A DNA stretch of 64,000 bases from Ancylobacter aquaticus (GCF_004339465.1 NZ_SMFY01000002.1:868001-932000); one strand, 5' to 3'; shown: positions 8,991-18,527, counted from the stretch's first letter. Translations and numbers: made by a program. The notes: generated by a model from the sequence alone, not told the origin.

Positions 8991-9998
8991 TCAAGCCACG
9001 CTGGCGCGCAGCGACGTCGGCTCGGCGGGCGTGGGCTCGGCGGGCGTGGGCTCCAGCGCTTCGAGGCAGCGCATCGCCGTGGCAATCGCGGCGACGCCGT
9101 CCTCGCCTGTCACCGCCGGGGCCGAACCGCCGCGCACGGCTTCCAGGAACCGCAGCAACTCCAGCCGCAGCGGTTCGGCATAGGCCACGGGAAGGTGGCG
9201 CATCGAATAGCTGCCATCCGGCTTGTAGTCGAAATACTCCGTCACCTGCCGGGTGAGCAGGTCGCCGATCACATACTTCTTGCGGGTGGCGACATGCACG
9301 GTGCGCGCCTTGAAGGGCGTCAGCCAGTTGGTGTTGATGTGCGCCAGCACGCCGTTGGCGGTGCGGAACTGAAGCAGCGCGATGTCCTCGCGCGCCGCCA
9401 CCGCCGCCTTCACCTGCGGCTGGACGTCGACGATGTGCGAGCCGGTGAAATGGCAGATCAGGTCGATATCGTGCACCGCGAGGTCGATCACCACGCCGAC
9501 ATTCGACATGCGCGGCGGAAAGGGGCCGACGCGGGTGATGGCGATGGAGAGGATCTCCTCGTCGCGAATGGCGTTCTTCACCGCCTCGACCGCCGGATTG
9601 AACCGCTCGACATGGCCGACGACCAGCGCGACGCCCCTTGCCTTGGCGGCGGCGACGATCGCCTCGGCCTCGGCGACGCTGGGCGCAATCGGCTTTTCGA
9701 CCAGCACATGCATGCCGGCATTGATGGCAGCGAGCGAGACATCGTGGTGCAGATGGGTGGGAGCCGCGATAATCAGCGCGTCAGCCCCCTCCGCCACCAG
9801 TTCTTCAAGGCTGGCAAAGGCCCGGCAGCCCAGCAGGGCCGCCGCCTTCTCGCGCTGACCGACATCCGGATCGGCGATACCGACCAGTTCGGCGCCCGGC
9901 AGGTCGGTGAGCACGCGGGCGTGGTTGTAACCCATTATGCCGACGCCGACGACGCCGACGCGAACGGGCATTGAAGCCCCGCCCGGGTCCTGAACCAT
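8991..9998 (-). CDS. gnnA: Gfo/Idh/MocA family oxidoreductase, probably UDP-GlcNAc 3-dehydrogenase GnnA
   Basis: The Rossmann dinucleotide motif 'GVVGVGIMGYNHARVL' sits at the N-terminus and the family's 'EKPIAPS' lysine motif near residue 100, followed by the alpha/beta substrate domain with 'AVHDIDLICHF'. The length, 335 residues, fits the family. The ATG at 9998 has AAGGA 9 nt upstream; an ATG at 9971 would remove nine residues that precede the Rossmann fold and is equally possible. The C-terminus carries a short tandem Pro-Thr-Pro-Ala-Glu repeat. Together with the adjoining aminotransferase it likely converts UDP-GlcNAc to its 3-keto and then 3-amino form, in the cytoplasm, before lipid A acylation. 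The substrate is inferred; the fold is clear. Confidence 0.78.
   Translation of the reverse strand: MVQDPGGASMPVRVGVVGVGIMGYNHARVLTDLPGAELVGIADPDVGQREKAAALLGCRAFASLEELVAEGADALIIAAPTHLHHDVSLAAINAGMHVLVEKPIAPSVAEAEAIVAAAKARGVALVVGHVERFNPAVEAVKNAIRDEEILSIAITRVGPFPPRMSNVGVVIDLAVHDIDLICHFTGSHIVDVQPQVKAAVAAREDIALLQFRTANGVLAHINTNWLTPFKARTVHVATRKKYVIGDLLTRQVTEYFDYKPDGSYSMRHLPVAYAEPLRLELLRFLEAVRGGSAPAVTGEDGVAAIATAMRCLEALEPTPAEPTPAEPTSLRASVA
9019..9054 (-). repeat. 15-bp coding tandem repeat at the oxidoreductase C-terminus
   Basis: Two and a partial copies of a 15-bp unit encode Pro-Thr-Pro-Ala-Glu in tandem, just after the last structured helix of the Gfo/Idh/MocA protein. It lies outside the catalytic fold and may vary in copy number between strains. 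Confidence 0.6.
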
Positions 9999-10127
9999 GC
10001 GCGCATATCCTTATCATCTGAAATCGTGGTCGGGGGTCTAACACGCGCCCCCAAGCGTGGCGAGAGAGGCCGAATCGCAAAGCCGCTCAAAGGCTTCACT
10101 AATTGCTTCAACCTGTTACGGCCCCGC

Positions 10128-11372
10128 TCACTCGGCGGCGGCATCCTCGGGGGTCGCGCCAGCCCCTTCCGCAGCGGCAGCGGAGCCCGCCGTGCCGCCC
10201 GCGTCGATGAAGCTCTTGTAGACGAAGACGCGCTTGCCCTCGACGATGATCTCGCACCATTGCTGGCAGACGACGAGATCCACCTTCTGGCCCGCCGGCA
10301 AAGTGCCGATGGCCGCCGCACCCCGTTTCGGCGCGGCCCGCATGGTGACGGGGCGGCGGGTCACGGCGGTGCCGATCGGCTCGCCGCCGAACCCTGCGGG
10401 CATGTAGCCTTCCTCGGCGGCCTCGGCCGGGGCGGCAGGCTGATCCTCCGCTGGCGGGGCCGCAAGCGCGGCTACCTGCCGTTCGCGGGCGCGCGAAGGC
10501 GGGAGAGGAATTTCCTTCGGCAGCGCCACCGGCGTGGCCGCGGACTCGGCAGGAGCCGCCGTCAACTCGATCGAGGCCATGGCCGGCTCGGCCCGCGCCG
10601 CTTCCGGAACCACCGGGCCCGACAGGGGGCCGGCATCCGCCGGCGTGGCGGCGAAGGCGGTGACGGGCAGCGATCCGCCTGCCGCGTCGAGGGGCTCCGT
10701 CGCGTTGCGCAGAAGAGGCGGCAGGCTGTTGCCCGGCATGGCGTTGACCAGCGCCGAGGAGGCCGCCGGGCTCGGCGCAGCGGGCTCGACCTCGACCGCC
10801 GCGACAGCCGTGGCCGGGCCGCTCGCAGTGTCGGACGGAAGGGCGGAGGGCGCGACGCTTGCCACCGCCGCGTTGCCGATCACCTCGGGCGCGACCTTCG
10901 CCTCCTCGCGAGCGGCCAACGATTGCAGCGCGACGGCACCGCCGCCGACCACCGCCATGAAGACCGCGAGCACACCGAGGCGCTGCCAGGTGATGACGTC
11001 CTTGGAAGCGCTGCGCTTGCGCCGCGTCTCGGCTTCGCCCGGCTGGCGCGCCGCGCTGCCGAAGCTGCGCCGGCGGGCGGCCTGAGCCGATTCGGCCGCG
11101 GAAGCCGCGGCCGGCTCCGGCTTCGGCGCCGCCGAGCGGGCGCCAAGCACGCCGCTCACATCGCCCAGCGCCGCGATACGGCTGCGGACATCGCCGAATG
11201 AGCGCGGTTCAGCCTCTGCCTGGGGGCGAGCAACGGGCGGGCTCTCGCTGCCCGGGCCGCCGCCATTGCGGTCGGCTTTTTCCTGCTCAAGGGAACTGAC
11301 GATGGTCCGGAAATCGGAAATCAGAGAGGAGGAGAGCCCGGTTCCGCGCGGCTGCTGCGATGACGTTGGCAT
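10128..11372 (-). CDS. Membrane-anchored protein with C-terminal SH3-like domain
   Basis: The 414-residue protein has four parts: a polar N-terminal region (about 1-125), one transmembrane helix around residues 130-150 ('LGVLAVFMAVVGGGAVAL'), a long Ala/Pro-rich linker, and a bacterial SH3-like domain in the last 80 residues. That domain runs from 'GTAVTRRPVTMRAAPKRGA' to 'CQQWCEIIVEGKRVFVYKSFI'. Topology suggests a cytoplasmic N-terminus and a periplasmic SH3 domain, which could bind peptidoglycan or another envelope partner. The last 20 residues are again low complexity. It sits 129 nt upstream of gnnA on the same strand. I do not know its exact role; the domain assignment is fairly sure. 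Confidence 0.8.
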   Translation of the reverse strand: MPTSSQQPRGTGLSSSLISDFRTIVSSLEQEKADRNGGGPGSESPPVARPQAEAEPRSFGDVRSRIAALGDVSGVLGARSAAPKPEPAAASAAESAQAARRRSFGSAARQPGEAETRRKRSASKDVITWQRLGVLAVFMAVVGGGAVALQSLAAREEAKVAPEVIGNAAVASVAPSALPSDTASGPATAVAAVEVEPAAPSPAASSALVNAMPGNSLPPLLRNATEPLDAAGGSLPVTAFAATPADAGPLSGPVVPEAARAEPAMASIELTAAPAESAATPVALPKEIPLPPSRARERQVAALAAPPAEDQPAAPAEAAEEGYMPAGFGGEPIGTAVTRRPVTMRAAPKRGAAAIGTLPAGQKVDLVVCQQWCEIIVEGKRVFVYKSFIDAGGTAGSAAAAEGAGATPEDAAAE

Positions 11373-11751
11373 GGCGCGGGGACTCTACGCTACGGGGAAA
11401 AGGCGGGGAAGCACGGAAGAAGCCGTAAGGGAGGAAGCGACTGCACGGTGCAGGCGCCGGCAGTGTCCGGGGACACTGACGGCCAGCTCGGGGGCGTGGC
11501 GCTGACCACTACGCATGCGTTCTTCCAGTCCATTCGGGCCGGCGCCCGAAGGCCCCCGACCGAGTTCCGTAATCCGCCTTCGTATGCGACGGGTGACAAC
11601 TTACCGGCACTTTGCACCTTGATGCAAGAATGTCACATGCCGGAAATTTCCTTATGAACAAAGATTGCGGCAACTCTTGGCCCCGCCCGGCGCCTCCATC
11701 GTCAAATTAGATCAACAGATGCAATAAGTTGTGGGAAACGGGCCTGCGCCC
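11373..11751. other. Intergenic region, probable promoter area of the SH3 gene
   Basis: About 380 bp between the pncB stop and the SH3-domain gene start, both on the minus strand. The part from about 11600 to 11745 is noticeably more AT-rich than its surroundings, as expected of a promoter region. I see no RNA gene, no terminator with a clear stem and T-run, and no convincing small gene. Confidence 0.45.
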
Positions 11752-13044
11752 TTACACCAGCACCGCCCGCGCCGGCGCGGTCAGCTCGCCGAATATTCGC
11801 TGGTAGCGTGCCAGTTCTTCGGGCGGCCCCATGGCTTTGGTGGGGTTGTCGGAGAGCTTCACCGTCGGCTGTCCATCGGCGGAGATGACCTTGCAGACGA
11901 TGGAGATGGGATCGAGTCGCCCTTCGGGGGCAAAGCCGCGGAAATCATTGGTCAGCAGCGTGCCCCAGCCGAAGCCCATCCGCAGGCGGCCCTGGAAGTG
12001 CCGGTAGATGCGTTCGATGTCGCCAATGTCGAGCGCGTCCGAAAAAATGGCGAGCTTCTGCGTCGGGTCCTGCCCCCGTGCCCGCCACCAGCGCAGCGCC
12101 TCCTCGCCGCCCTCGATCGGGTCCTTGCTGTCGACGCGGATGCCGGTCCAGCCCGCGACCCAGTCCGGCGCCTGCGCGAGGAAATGGCTGGTGCCGAACG
12201 TGTCGGGCAGGATCACCAGCAAATTGCCTTCATAGTCCTCCTGCCAGTCGGCGAGCACCTTGTAGGGGGCCTGTGCCAGTTCGGCGTCGGTCTCGGCGAG
12301 AGCGGCGTAGACCATGGGCAGTTCATGGGCGTTGGTGCCGGTGGCCTCCACCTCGCGACGCAGCGCGATCAGGCAGTTCGAAGTGCCGAGGAAGCGCTCG
12401 CCGAGCCCTTCCATCATCGCCTGCACGCACCAGTCCTGCCAGAGATAGCCGTGCCGGCGGCGGGTGCCGAAATCGGCGACGCCCGCGCCGCCCAGCGCCT
12501 TCAGCCGCTCCACCTTCTCCCAGACGCGGGTCATGGCGCGGGCATAGAGCACCTGCAGCTCGAACCGGCCCATGCTGCGCAGCACGGCGCGCGAGCGCAG
12601 CTCGTTGATGATGGCGAGCGCCGGGATTTCCCACATGGTGGTCTCGATCCACGGTCCCTCGAAGGTCAGCTCATACTGCCCGTCGCGCTTTTCGAGATGA
12701 TAGGCGGGGAAGCGGAAGGTCTCCAGCCAGGCGATGAAGTCCGGCGAGAACATCTGGCGCTTGCCGTAGAACATGTTGCCGCGCAGCCAGGTCGACTCCC
12801 CGCGCGTGAGCGACAGGGTGCGCACATGGTCGAGTTGCTCGCGCAGTTCGCCCTCGTCGACGAAGTCGGCGATCCGCACGCTTTTCGTGCGGTTGATGAT
12901 GCCGAACGTGACGCGCGTATGAAAATGGCGGCGGTAGATCGTCTGCGCCATCAGGAGCTTGTAGAAGTCCGTGTCGAGCACGGAGCGGACGATCGGGTCG
13001 ATCTTCCAGGTGTGGTTATAGACGCGAGTCGCGATGTCGATCAT
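11752..13044 (-). CDS. pncB: Nicotinate phosphoribosyltransferase
   Basis: This 430-residue enzyme joins nicotinate to PRPP to form nicotinate mononucleotide in the NAD salvage pathway. It shows '[19 protein letters not shown]' at the N-terminus, '[10 protein letters not shown]' and '[10 protein letters not shown]' in the centre and '[16 protein letters not shown]' near the C-terminus, all typical of PncB. I start at the ATG at 13044 because upstream codons (to 13137) encode an Arg-rich stretch unlike the family. The gene is divergent from an ene-reductase starting at 13245, so the 200-bp gap should carry both promoters. Confidence 0.95.
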   Translation of the reverse strand: MIDIATRVYNHTWKIDPIVRSVLDTDFYKLLMAQTIYRRHFHTRVTFGIINRTKSVRIADFVDEGELREQLDHVRTLSLTRGESTWLRGNMFYGKRQMFSPDFIAWLETFRFPAYHLEKRDGQYELTFEGPWIETTMWEIPALAIINELRSRAVLRSMGRFELQVLYARAMTRVWEKVERLKALGGAGVADFGTRRRHGYLWQDWCVQAMMEGLGERFLGTSNCLIALRREVEATGTNAHELPMVYAALAETDAELAQAPYKVLADWQEDYEGNLLVILPDTFGTSHFLAQAPDWVAGWTGIRVDSKDPIEGGEEALRWWRARGQDPTQKLAIFSDALDIGDIERIYRHFQGRLRMGFGWGTLLTNDFRGFAPEGRLDPISIVCKVISADGQPTVKLSDNPTKAMGPPEELARYQRIFGELTAPARAVLV

Positions 13045-13233
13045 GCGGTAGGCCCCGTTTGCCCGGCCACCCCTTCTAGAGCATGCCGGCCGAAATTGCA
13101 GGCCACGCCGAAGTCGGCGTCGCCGACTTGCCCGCACATTCAGTGCCCGCCTGCGATCAGGCCCTTGGAACGGCCGATCCGATGCTTAAGTGCGCTCTGA
13201 CGCCCGTACTCACCTACAGGGCACTTCCTCGAC

Positions 13234-13238
13234 AGGAG
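13234..13238 (+). promoter_or_regulatory. Ribosome binding site that fixes a TTG start
   Basis: AGGAG lies 6 nt before a TTG at 13245, exactly where homologues of the ene-reductase begin ('AATKSLFDTYRLGD'). No ATG sits at that place, so TTG is the likely start. Confidence 0.75.
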
Positions 13239-13244
13239 CGTATC

Positions 13245-14342
13245 TTGGCTGCCACGAAATCCCTTTTCGACACTTACCGACTCGGCGACGTCATCCTCGC
13301 CAACCGCATCGTCATGGCTCCGCTGACGCGCAACCGGGCCGGCGCCGGCCTCGTCCCCTCGCCGCTTGCGGTCGAGTATTATCGCCAACGGGCCACCGCC
13401 GGCCTCATCATCACCGAGGCGACGCAGATCTCGGCGACGGCACAGGGCTACCAGGACACGCCCGGCATCTTTACCGAGGCGCAGATCGAGGGCTGGAAAA
13501 AGATCACCGACGCCGTGCATGCCGCCGGCGGTCATATCTTCGTGCAGCTCTGGCATGTCGGGCGCGTCTCGCTGCGCTCGCTTCAGCCGGACGGTGCCGC
13601 CCCCCTCGCCCCTTCCGCTGTTCGCGCCAACACCAAGACCTATGCGAATAACGGCTTTGCCGACGTCGACGAGCCGCGCGCGCTTTTGCTGGAGGAAATC
13701 CCGGGGATCGTCGACGATTTCCGCAAGGCCTCGGCCAACGCCATTCGCGCCGGCTTCGACGGCGTGGAGATTCACGGCGCCAATGGCTATCTGATCGACC
13801 AGTTCCTGCGCGACGGCGCCAACAAGCGCACTGATGCCTATGGTGGCTCGATCGAGAACCGCACCCGCTTCCTGAAGGAGGTTCTCGAGGCGGTGATCGG
13901 CGAGATCGGCGCCGAGCGAACCGGCCTGCGCCTCTCGCCGGTCACGCCGGCCAGCGATCTCTCGGACAGCGATCCGCAGCCCCTGTTCAACCATGTGATG
14001 GACGTGGTGGAGAGCCTCCACCCGGTTTATGTGCACATGATCGAAGGCGCCACCGGCGGCCCGCGCGACATCGTGCCGGACTTCGATTTCGAGGCCCTGC
14101 GTGCCCGCTTCACCGGCGCCTGGATGGTGAATAACGGTTACGACAAGGCGATGGCGGAAGAGGCCGTCGCCACCGGCAAGGCCGACCTCGTCGCCTTCGG
14201 CAAGCCGTTCATCTCGTCGCCCGATGCGGTGGAGCGCATGCGCCGCGATGTCGCCTTCAACGAGCTCGACCGCGATACCCTCTATGGCGGCGACGCCAAG
14301 GGGTACACCGATTACCCCACGCTGGAGAGCACGGGCTGCTGA
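13245..14342 (+). CDS. Old yellow enzyme family NADH:flavin oxidoreductase (ene-reductase, NemA-like)
   Basis: FMN-dependent TIM-barrel reductase of 365 residues with 'NRIVMAPLTRNRA' near the start, 'FVQLWHVGR' and the catalytic 'IHGANGYLIDQFLRD' (His/Asn that bind substrate, then the Tyr proton donor), and the phosphate-binding end 'VAFGKPFISSPD'. It reduces activated C=C bonds, and in relatives nitroesters or maleimides, with NAD(P)H. The start is a TTG at 13245 backed by AGGAG; the frame remains open upstream to 13083 but that part overlaps the divergent pncB 5' side and lacks family features. A bidirectional terminator follows at 14377-14404. Confidence 0.92.
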   Translation: MAATKSLFDTYRLGDVILANRIVMAPLTRNRAGAGLVPSPLAVEYYRQRATAGLIITEATQISATAQGYQDTPGIFTEAQIEGWKKITDAVHAAGGHIFVQLWHVGRVSLRSLQPDGAAPLAPSAVRANTKTYANNGFADVDEPRALLLEEIPGIVDDFRKASANAIRAGFDGVEIHGANGYLIDQFLRDGANKRTDAYGGSIENRTRFLKEVLEAVIGEIGAERTGLRLSPVTPASDLSDSDPQPLFNHVMDVVESLHPVYVHMIEGATGGPRDIVPDFDFEALRARFTGAWMVNNGYDKAMAEEAVATGKADLVAFGKPFISSPDAVERMRRDVAFNELDRDTLYGGDAKGYTDYPTLESTGC

Positions 14343-14376
14343 GCGGCTCGTCTCAAACGGCACCACCAGCGCATAA

Positions 14377-14404
14377 AAAAGGCCCGCCATCTGGCGGGCC
14401 TTTT
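14377..14404. terminator. Bidirectional terminator
   Basis: Perfect inverted repeat AAAAGGCCCGCC / GGCGGGCCTTTT with a 4-nt loop, between the convergent ene-reductase and transglutaminase genes. The A-run and T-run allow termination in both directions. Confidence 0.92.
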
Positions 14405-14423
14405 CCACATCGAGGCATTGCCG

Positions 14424-15320
14424 TCAGGCGGCCAGCGGCTCTTCCGGCCGCACGGAGCGCACGGATACATCCACCGTCATGCCGAGATAATCGCCGGTCA
14501 GGCCGGTGAACCCGCCCGCCACCGGCACCGCCTGGCTCGCATCGCGGGTCACGGCGACACGGATGAGGTTGTCGGCGGCAATCGTGCCATTGGTCGGATC
14601 GAACTCCACCCAGCCCGCGCCGGGCAGGTAGATATCGGCCCACGCATGGGTGGCGCCGGCGCCGACCACGGCGGAATTTCCCCCGTCGAGAGCGGGGTCA
14701 TAGAGATAGCCGGTCACGAAGCGCGCCCCGAAGCCGAGGGCCCGCGCCGTCTCGATGAGCAGCAGCGCGAAATCCCGGCAGGAGCCGGTGCCCAGCCTCA
14801 ACGTTTCCAGTGGAGGCTGGGTGCCTTCCTCGAAGCGCAGATTATAGCTGAAGCCCCGGTGGATGCTGTTGTTGATGTCCGTGAGCAGCGCCATGGTGTC
14901 GGTCGACCGGGCAGCGACAAATCCCTTCGCCCACGCCTCCAGCTCGCCATTCGGGTCAGGATGATGAGGGTCCAGCATGCGGCCGAGGTCGATGCGGTCA
15001 TCCGGGGAATAGACGAAGGGGTAGGTGGTCGCGCGTTCCTCGATCTCGAAGTCGAGCCCGCCCAGGCCATAACGCTCCAGCGTAAGCACGCTCTCGATCT
15101 TCAACTCGTTGGACGGTTCGAGAAAATCGACCACCGCAACGGAATTGCCGAACACATCGTGCATCCAGCGCATCTTTCCGTGCGGAGACAGCGAGATATT
15201 GGCTCCCACCAACCGCAGGTCATGGCTGTCCCGCGGGCGCAGCATGAGCCGATGCGGCTGGAACGTGACCGGGTTGGCATAGGTATACTGGGTGACGTGT
15301 CGGACGTTCAGGGTCTGCAT
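14424..15320 (-). CDS. Transglutaminase-like cysteine protease family protein
   Basis: A 298-residue protein with the bacterial transglutaminase N-terminal beta domain ('LNVRHVTQYTYANPV', 'PHRLMLRPRDSHD') followed by the papain-like core. The catalytic triad is visible as Cys181 in 'GTGSCRDFALL', His225 in 'THAWADIYLPG' and Asp241 in 'EFDPTNG'. Bacterial members usually act as proteases or amidases rather than crosslinkers, and the substrate is unknown. No signal peptide is present, so it is probably cytoplasmic. Two small unknown genes lie upstream on the same strand, the nearer one 66 nt away. Confidence 0.9.
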   Translation of the reverse strand: MQTLNVRHVTQYTYANPVTFQPHRLMLRPRDSHDLRLVGANISLSPHGKMRWMHDVFGNSVAVVDFLEPSNELKIESVLTLERYGLGGLDFEIEERATTYPFVYSPDDRIDLGRMLDPHHPDPNGELEAWAKGFVAARSTDTMALLTDINNSIHRGFSYNLRFEEGTQPPLETLRLGTGSCRDFALLLIETARALGFGARFVTGYLYDPALDGGNSAVVGAGATHAWADIYLPGAGWVEFDPTNGTIAADNLIRVAVTRDASQAVPVAGGFTGLTGDYLGMTVDVSVRSVRPEEPLAA

Positions 15321-15386
15321 GATCGAATTCCGGTCCGGGCGGTGAGGACCTCTCCACCGCCCGTCGTGCGAGGCTGGCGTGGAAGG

Positions 15387-15680
15387 TCAGCGTGAGAAGA
15401 TGCGGCCGACGGCAAAACCGAGGAAGCCCATCGCGACCAGCGCGCGGAAGGAATAACGCTGGACGGGCTCCTGCCCGAGCGACGCCGCGCGGGCGATGGC
15501 CTCGGACGGACGCGGGCCCGTACGCTCACCCAGCGTCGAGGCGCCAGACGAAGCTGTCGAGCCGGTCGCGGAGCTGGAGGACGGCGCGCCCGGCCCACCT
15601 GACGACCCCTGGTTGGTTGAACCGCTCTCTGTGAAAGGCCCCCGGTTGGAAGAGCCAAAATTCGTGTTGGGATTTGACAT
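15387..15680 (-). CDS. Small protein with C-terminal membrane helix, unknown function
   Basis: Ninety-seven residues starting at the ATG at 15680 with AGGTGAG upstream. The first two thirds are Ser/Gly/Thr/Asn-rich and probably disordered ('SSGGPGAPSSSS'). The end carries one short transmembrane helix ('ALVAMGFLGFAVGRIF'), so it looks like a tail-anchored or bitopic protein. The frame continues upstream to 15881, but that part overlaps the next gene and is Arg-rich. I recognise no family. It may be co-transcribed with the downstream transglutaminase-like gene. Confidence 0.65.
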   Translation of the reverse strand: MSNPNTNFGSSNRGPFTESGSTNQGSSGGPGAPSSSSATGSTASSGASTLGERTGPRPSEAIARAASLGQEPVQRYSFRALVAMGFLGFAVGRIFSR

Positions 15681-15768
15681 CGCGCGCTCACCTGTTCGCC
15701 TGATTGAACGCCTAACGCGCAAGCTGCGGTTTCGTTCGAGCCGAAGCGGGGCGTCGGCGTCCCGCCGA

Positions 15769-15981
15769 TCAGATGCGGCCGTTGAGGAAGGCGAGCATCT
15801 CCACCGGACCGTTGGCGTTGAACAGCTTGACCTGCCGCCCTCCGCACATGTCGCAGCGCAGGCGCGGCGGTGCCTCGCCATTGGCCGTGGACGTCAGCGC
15901 GGCCGTGTCCACGCGCCCGAGGACGGAACGCCGCCCGCAGCGCTGGCAATGGGCACAGAGCATGGAAGACTGGTCGATCAT
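15769..15981 (-). CDS. Small zinc-ribbon-like protein, unknown function
   Basis: A 70-residue frame with a strong GGGAGGG ribosome site before the ATG at 15981. Five cysteines are arranged as CxxCxxC near the N-terminus ('LCAHCQRCGRR') and CxxC near the middle ('RCDMCGG'), a pattern that could hold one zinc ion in a ribbon. The C-terminus is hydrophobic-polar mixed and not membrane-like. It could be a nucleic-acid-binding or regulatory protein; nothing in the sequence decides this. It precedes the tail-anchored small gene by 88 nt. Confidence 0.7.
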   Translation of the reverse strand: MIDQSSMLCAHCQRCGRRSVLGRVDTAALTSTANGEAPPRLRCDMCGGRQVKLFNANGPVEMLAFLNGRI

Positions 15982-16209
15982 GTCGCCCTCCCGAGCGGTA
16001 CGGCCGGGATCGCCGGGACCCCACCCGCCTTGCGGCCCCCTGCCCGGCAGCGCCTTGGGCGCGCGGGGTGGTGGCTATCCTGGCCGGAAAACCCGCTGGC
16101 CCCGCGCCGCTTGAAAGGCGACGCGCGGCCCGGACACGGATGAAAAAACAGGGGATGGACGAAGTTGGCTTCGTCTTGGTTTCCGCCAAAACTCCGAAGG
16201 ACCGGAATT

Positions 16210-16285
<76 letters not shown>

Positions 16286-16443
16286 CCGCCGCAGACCGTG
16301 GCCTTGCGGACGGGGGGTCGTGTAGCAGAGGCCTATGGGTGTGTCCATAGGGACAGCCCGGCTTCCTGATCTTTCCACAGGCCTCCCCGGGAACACGCCC
16401 GCAGGCGACATCCGCCGACGCCGCCGGCCAGCTCGTCCCGGCA

Positions 16444-17943
16444 CTATTCCTGGAACGCCTCCTCGCGCTTCTTGCGCACGGAGGGCAGCAGCACGACCAC
16501 CAGCGCGAGGATCGCCAGCCCCAGCATGGTGGCGGAGATCGGCCGGGTGAAGAACACGGTCGGGTCGCCGCGCGAGATCAGCATGGCGCGGCGCAGATAC
16601 TCTTCCAGCATCGGCCCGATGATGAAGCCCAGCAGCAGCGGCGCCGGCTCGCAGTCCAGCTTCACCAGCACGTAGCCGACGACCCCGAACAGGGCCATGG
16701 TGAACACATCGATGGCGTTGTTGTTCACGCTGTAGACGCCGATACAGCAGAAGCCGACGATCAGCGGAAACAGGATGTGGTAGGGCACGGTGAGCAGCCG
16801 GACCCAGATGCCGATGAGCGGCAGGTTCAGCACCACCAGCATGAAATTGCCGATCCACATCGAGGCGATGATGCCCCAGAACAGGTCCGGCTGTTCATTC
16901 ACCACATTCGGGCCGGGGACGATGCCTTGAATGATGAGCGCGCCGATCATCAGCGCCATCACCGGGTTCGACGGAATGCCGAGGGTCAGCATGGGGATGA
17001 AGGAAGTCTGCGCGCCGGCATTATTGGCCGCCTCCGGCCCCGCCACGCCTTCGATGGCGCCCTTGCCGAACTGCTCGGGGTGCCGGGAGATCTTCTTCTC
17101 GATCGAATAGGCCGAGAACGACGACAGGATCGCCCCGCCGCCCGGCAGGATGCCGAGGAAGGAGCCTAGGAAGGTTCCGCGCAGGATGGGGCCGATGATG
17201 CGCTTGATATCGTCCCGCGACAGCAGCAGCCCCTTCACCTTCTGCACCATGACGGTGCGGGTGTGCTCGTCCTCCAGATTGCGCACGATCTCGCCAATGC
17301 CGAACACGCCCATAGCCAGCGCCACGAACTCGATGCCGTCCGCCAGTTCCAGCATGTCGAACGTAAAGCGCGGGGTGCCGGTGTAGACGTCCTGCCCCGA
17401 AAGGCCGAGCAGGATGCCGAGCACCACCATCGCCAGCGCCTTCACCACCGAACCGGAGGCCAGCGCGACGGAGGCGACAAGTCCGAGCACCATCAGCGCA
17501 AAATACTCTGGCGGCCCGAACTTCAAGGCAAGATCGGCGAGCGGAGGGGCGAAGACGGCGAGGAGGAAAGTGGCCACCGAGCCGGCAAAGAACGAGCCGA
17601 TGGCGGCCGTTGCGAGCGCCGCGCCGGCGCGGCCCTGGCGCGCCATCTGGTAGCCGTCGATGGCGGTGACGACCGACGAGCTCTCGCCCGGCAGGTTGAT
17701 CAGGATCGCCGTGGTCGAGCCGCCATATTGCGCGCCGTAATAGATGCCCGACAGCATGATCAGCGCCGAGACCGGCGGCAGGCCGAACGTGATGGGCAGC
17801 AGCATGGCGATGGTCGGCACCGGCCCAAGGCCCGGCAGCACGCCGATGAGCGTGCCCAGAAGCACGCCGATGAAGCAGTAGAAGATGTTCTGGAACGTGA
17901 CCGCGACGGAGAAGCCGAGGGCGAGATTGTCGAAGATTTCCAT
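16444..17943 (-). CDS. tctA: Tripartite tricarboxylate transporter, large membrane subunit TctA
   Basis: A 499-residue, roughly 12-helix membrane protein. Family motifs are '[23 protein letters not shown]' near the N-terminus (quoted here across residues 27-49), '[20 protein letters not shown]' and '[20 protein letters not shown]' with '[16 protein letters not shown]'. It forms the transport channel of a TTT system that takes up carboxylates using an ion gradient with a periplasmic binding protein. A good ribosome site (GAGGGAGAG) precedes the ATG, and it begins 13 nt after the tctB stop. Substrate cannot be read from the sequence. Confidence 0.95.
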   Translation of the reverse strand: MEIFDNLALGFSVAVTFQNIFYCFIGVLLGTLIGVLPGLGPVPTIAMLLPITFGLPPVSALIMLSGIYYGAQYGGSTTAILINLPGESSSVVTAIDGYQMARQGRAGAALATAAIGSFFAGSVATFLLAVFAPPLADLALKFGPPEYFALMVLGLVASVALASGSVVKALAMVVLGILLGLSGQDVYTGTPRFTFDMLELADGIEFVALAMGVFGIGEIVRNLEDEHTRTVMVQKVKGLLLSRDDIKRIIGPILRGTFLGSFLGILPGGGAILSSFSAYSIEKKISRHPEQFGKGAIEGVAGPEAANNAGAQTSFIPMLTLGIPSNPVMALMIGALIIQGIVPGPNVVNEQPDLFWGIIASMWIGNFMLVVLNLPLIGIWVRLLTVPYHILFPLIVGFCCIGVYSVNNNAIDVFTMALFGVVGYVLVKLDCEPAPLLLGFIIGPMLEEYLRRAMLISRGDPTVFFTRPISATMLGLAILALVVVLLPSVRKKREEAFQE

Positions 17944-17956
17944 GGACGTCTCTCCC

Positions 17957-18448
17957 TCAGTAACCGCCGAGCCACGGGCCCAACATGGGCAGCGGCAGGC
18001 CGAGCCCCTTGATGAACACGGCCCAGGAGAACGCGACCATGATGAAGGATGACAGGAGCGCGGTCGTCAGCTTGAAGCGCCGGCTCGCCATCGTCGAGAG
18101 GAACACCGCCAACCCCATGGAGGGGCCAAGGCCGAGCGGGCGGATGCCGAGGCCGAACACCACAACGGCGAGCGTGACCAGCCCCAGCGGTACCCACGGC
18201 CAGTGCCAGAAGCCGATCTTCTGCGTCTCGTCCTGCGCCTCCACCGGGCGAAGCGTGAGGCCGGAGAGCAGAACGATGATGCCGAGAAAACCCAGCAGTC
18301 CCGCAAGGATCATCGGGAAATAGCCCGGCCCCATGCGGATGGCGCGCCCCATGGGAAGTTCCATGGCCTGCCAGGCGAAGAAGGCCGCCAGGAAAACGAT
18401 CAGCAGGCCGCTCGCGACCTCCTTCGGATTTTTGACAAAGCGCGTCAT
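17957..18448 (-). CDS. tctB: Tripartite tricarboxylate transporter, small membrane subunit TctB
   Basis: A 163-residue protein with four predicted transmembrane helices, starting 'KNPKEVASGLLIVFLAAFFA' and including 'MGPGYFPMILAGLLGFLGI', the commonest signature of TctB (the GPGYFP motif). It associates with TctA in the inner membrane. It lies between tctC (79-nt gap) and tctA (13-nt gap) in the usual tctCBA order. Confidence 0.93.
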   Translation of the reverse strand: MTRFVKNPKEVASGLLIVFLAAFFAWQAMELPMGRAIRMGPGYFPMILAGLLGFLGIIVLLSGLTLRPVEAQDETQKIGFWHWPWVPLGLVTLAVVVFGLGIRPLGLGPSMGLAVFLSTMASRRFKLTTALLSSFIMVAFSWAVFIKGLGLPLPMLGPWLGGY

Positions 18449-18527
18449 GGCACCTTTTCCGCCGCCGGGACGTGAAACGCCGGCCCGCGCGCGCAGGGCG
18501 ACGGACCGGCGGGAGGAGGGAAAAGGC

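Noticed and set aside
6121..9183. 1020-codon open frame on the plus strand opposite murJ and gnnB
   Set aside because: It spans two clear genes and their spacer on the other strand and has biased Arg/His/Gly composition, so it is not a real gene.
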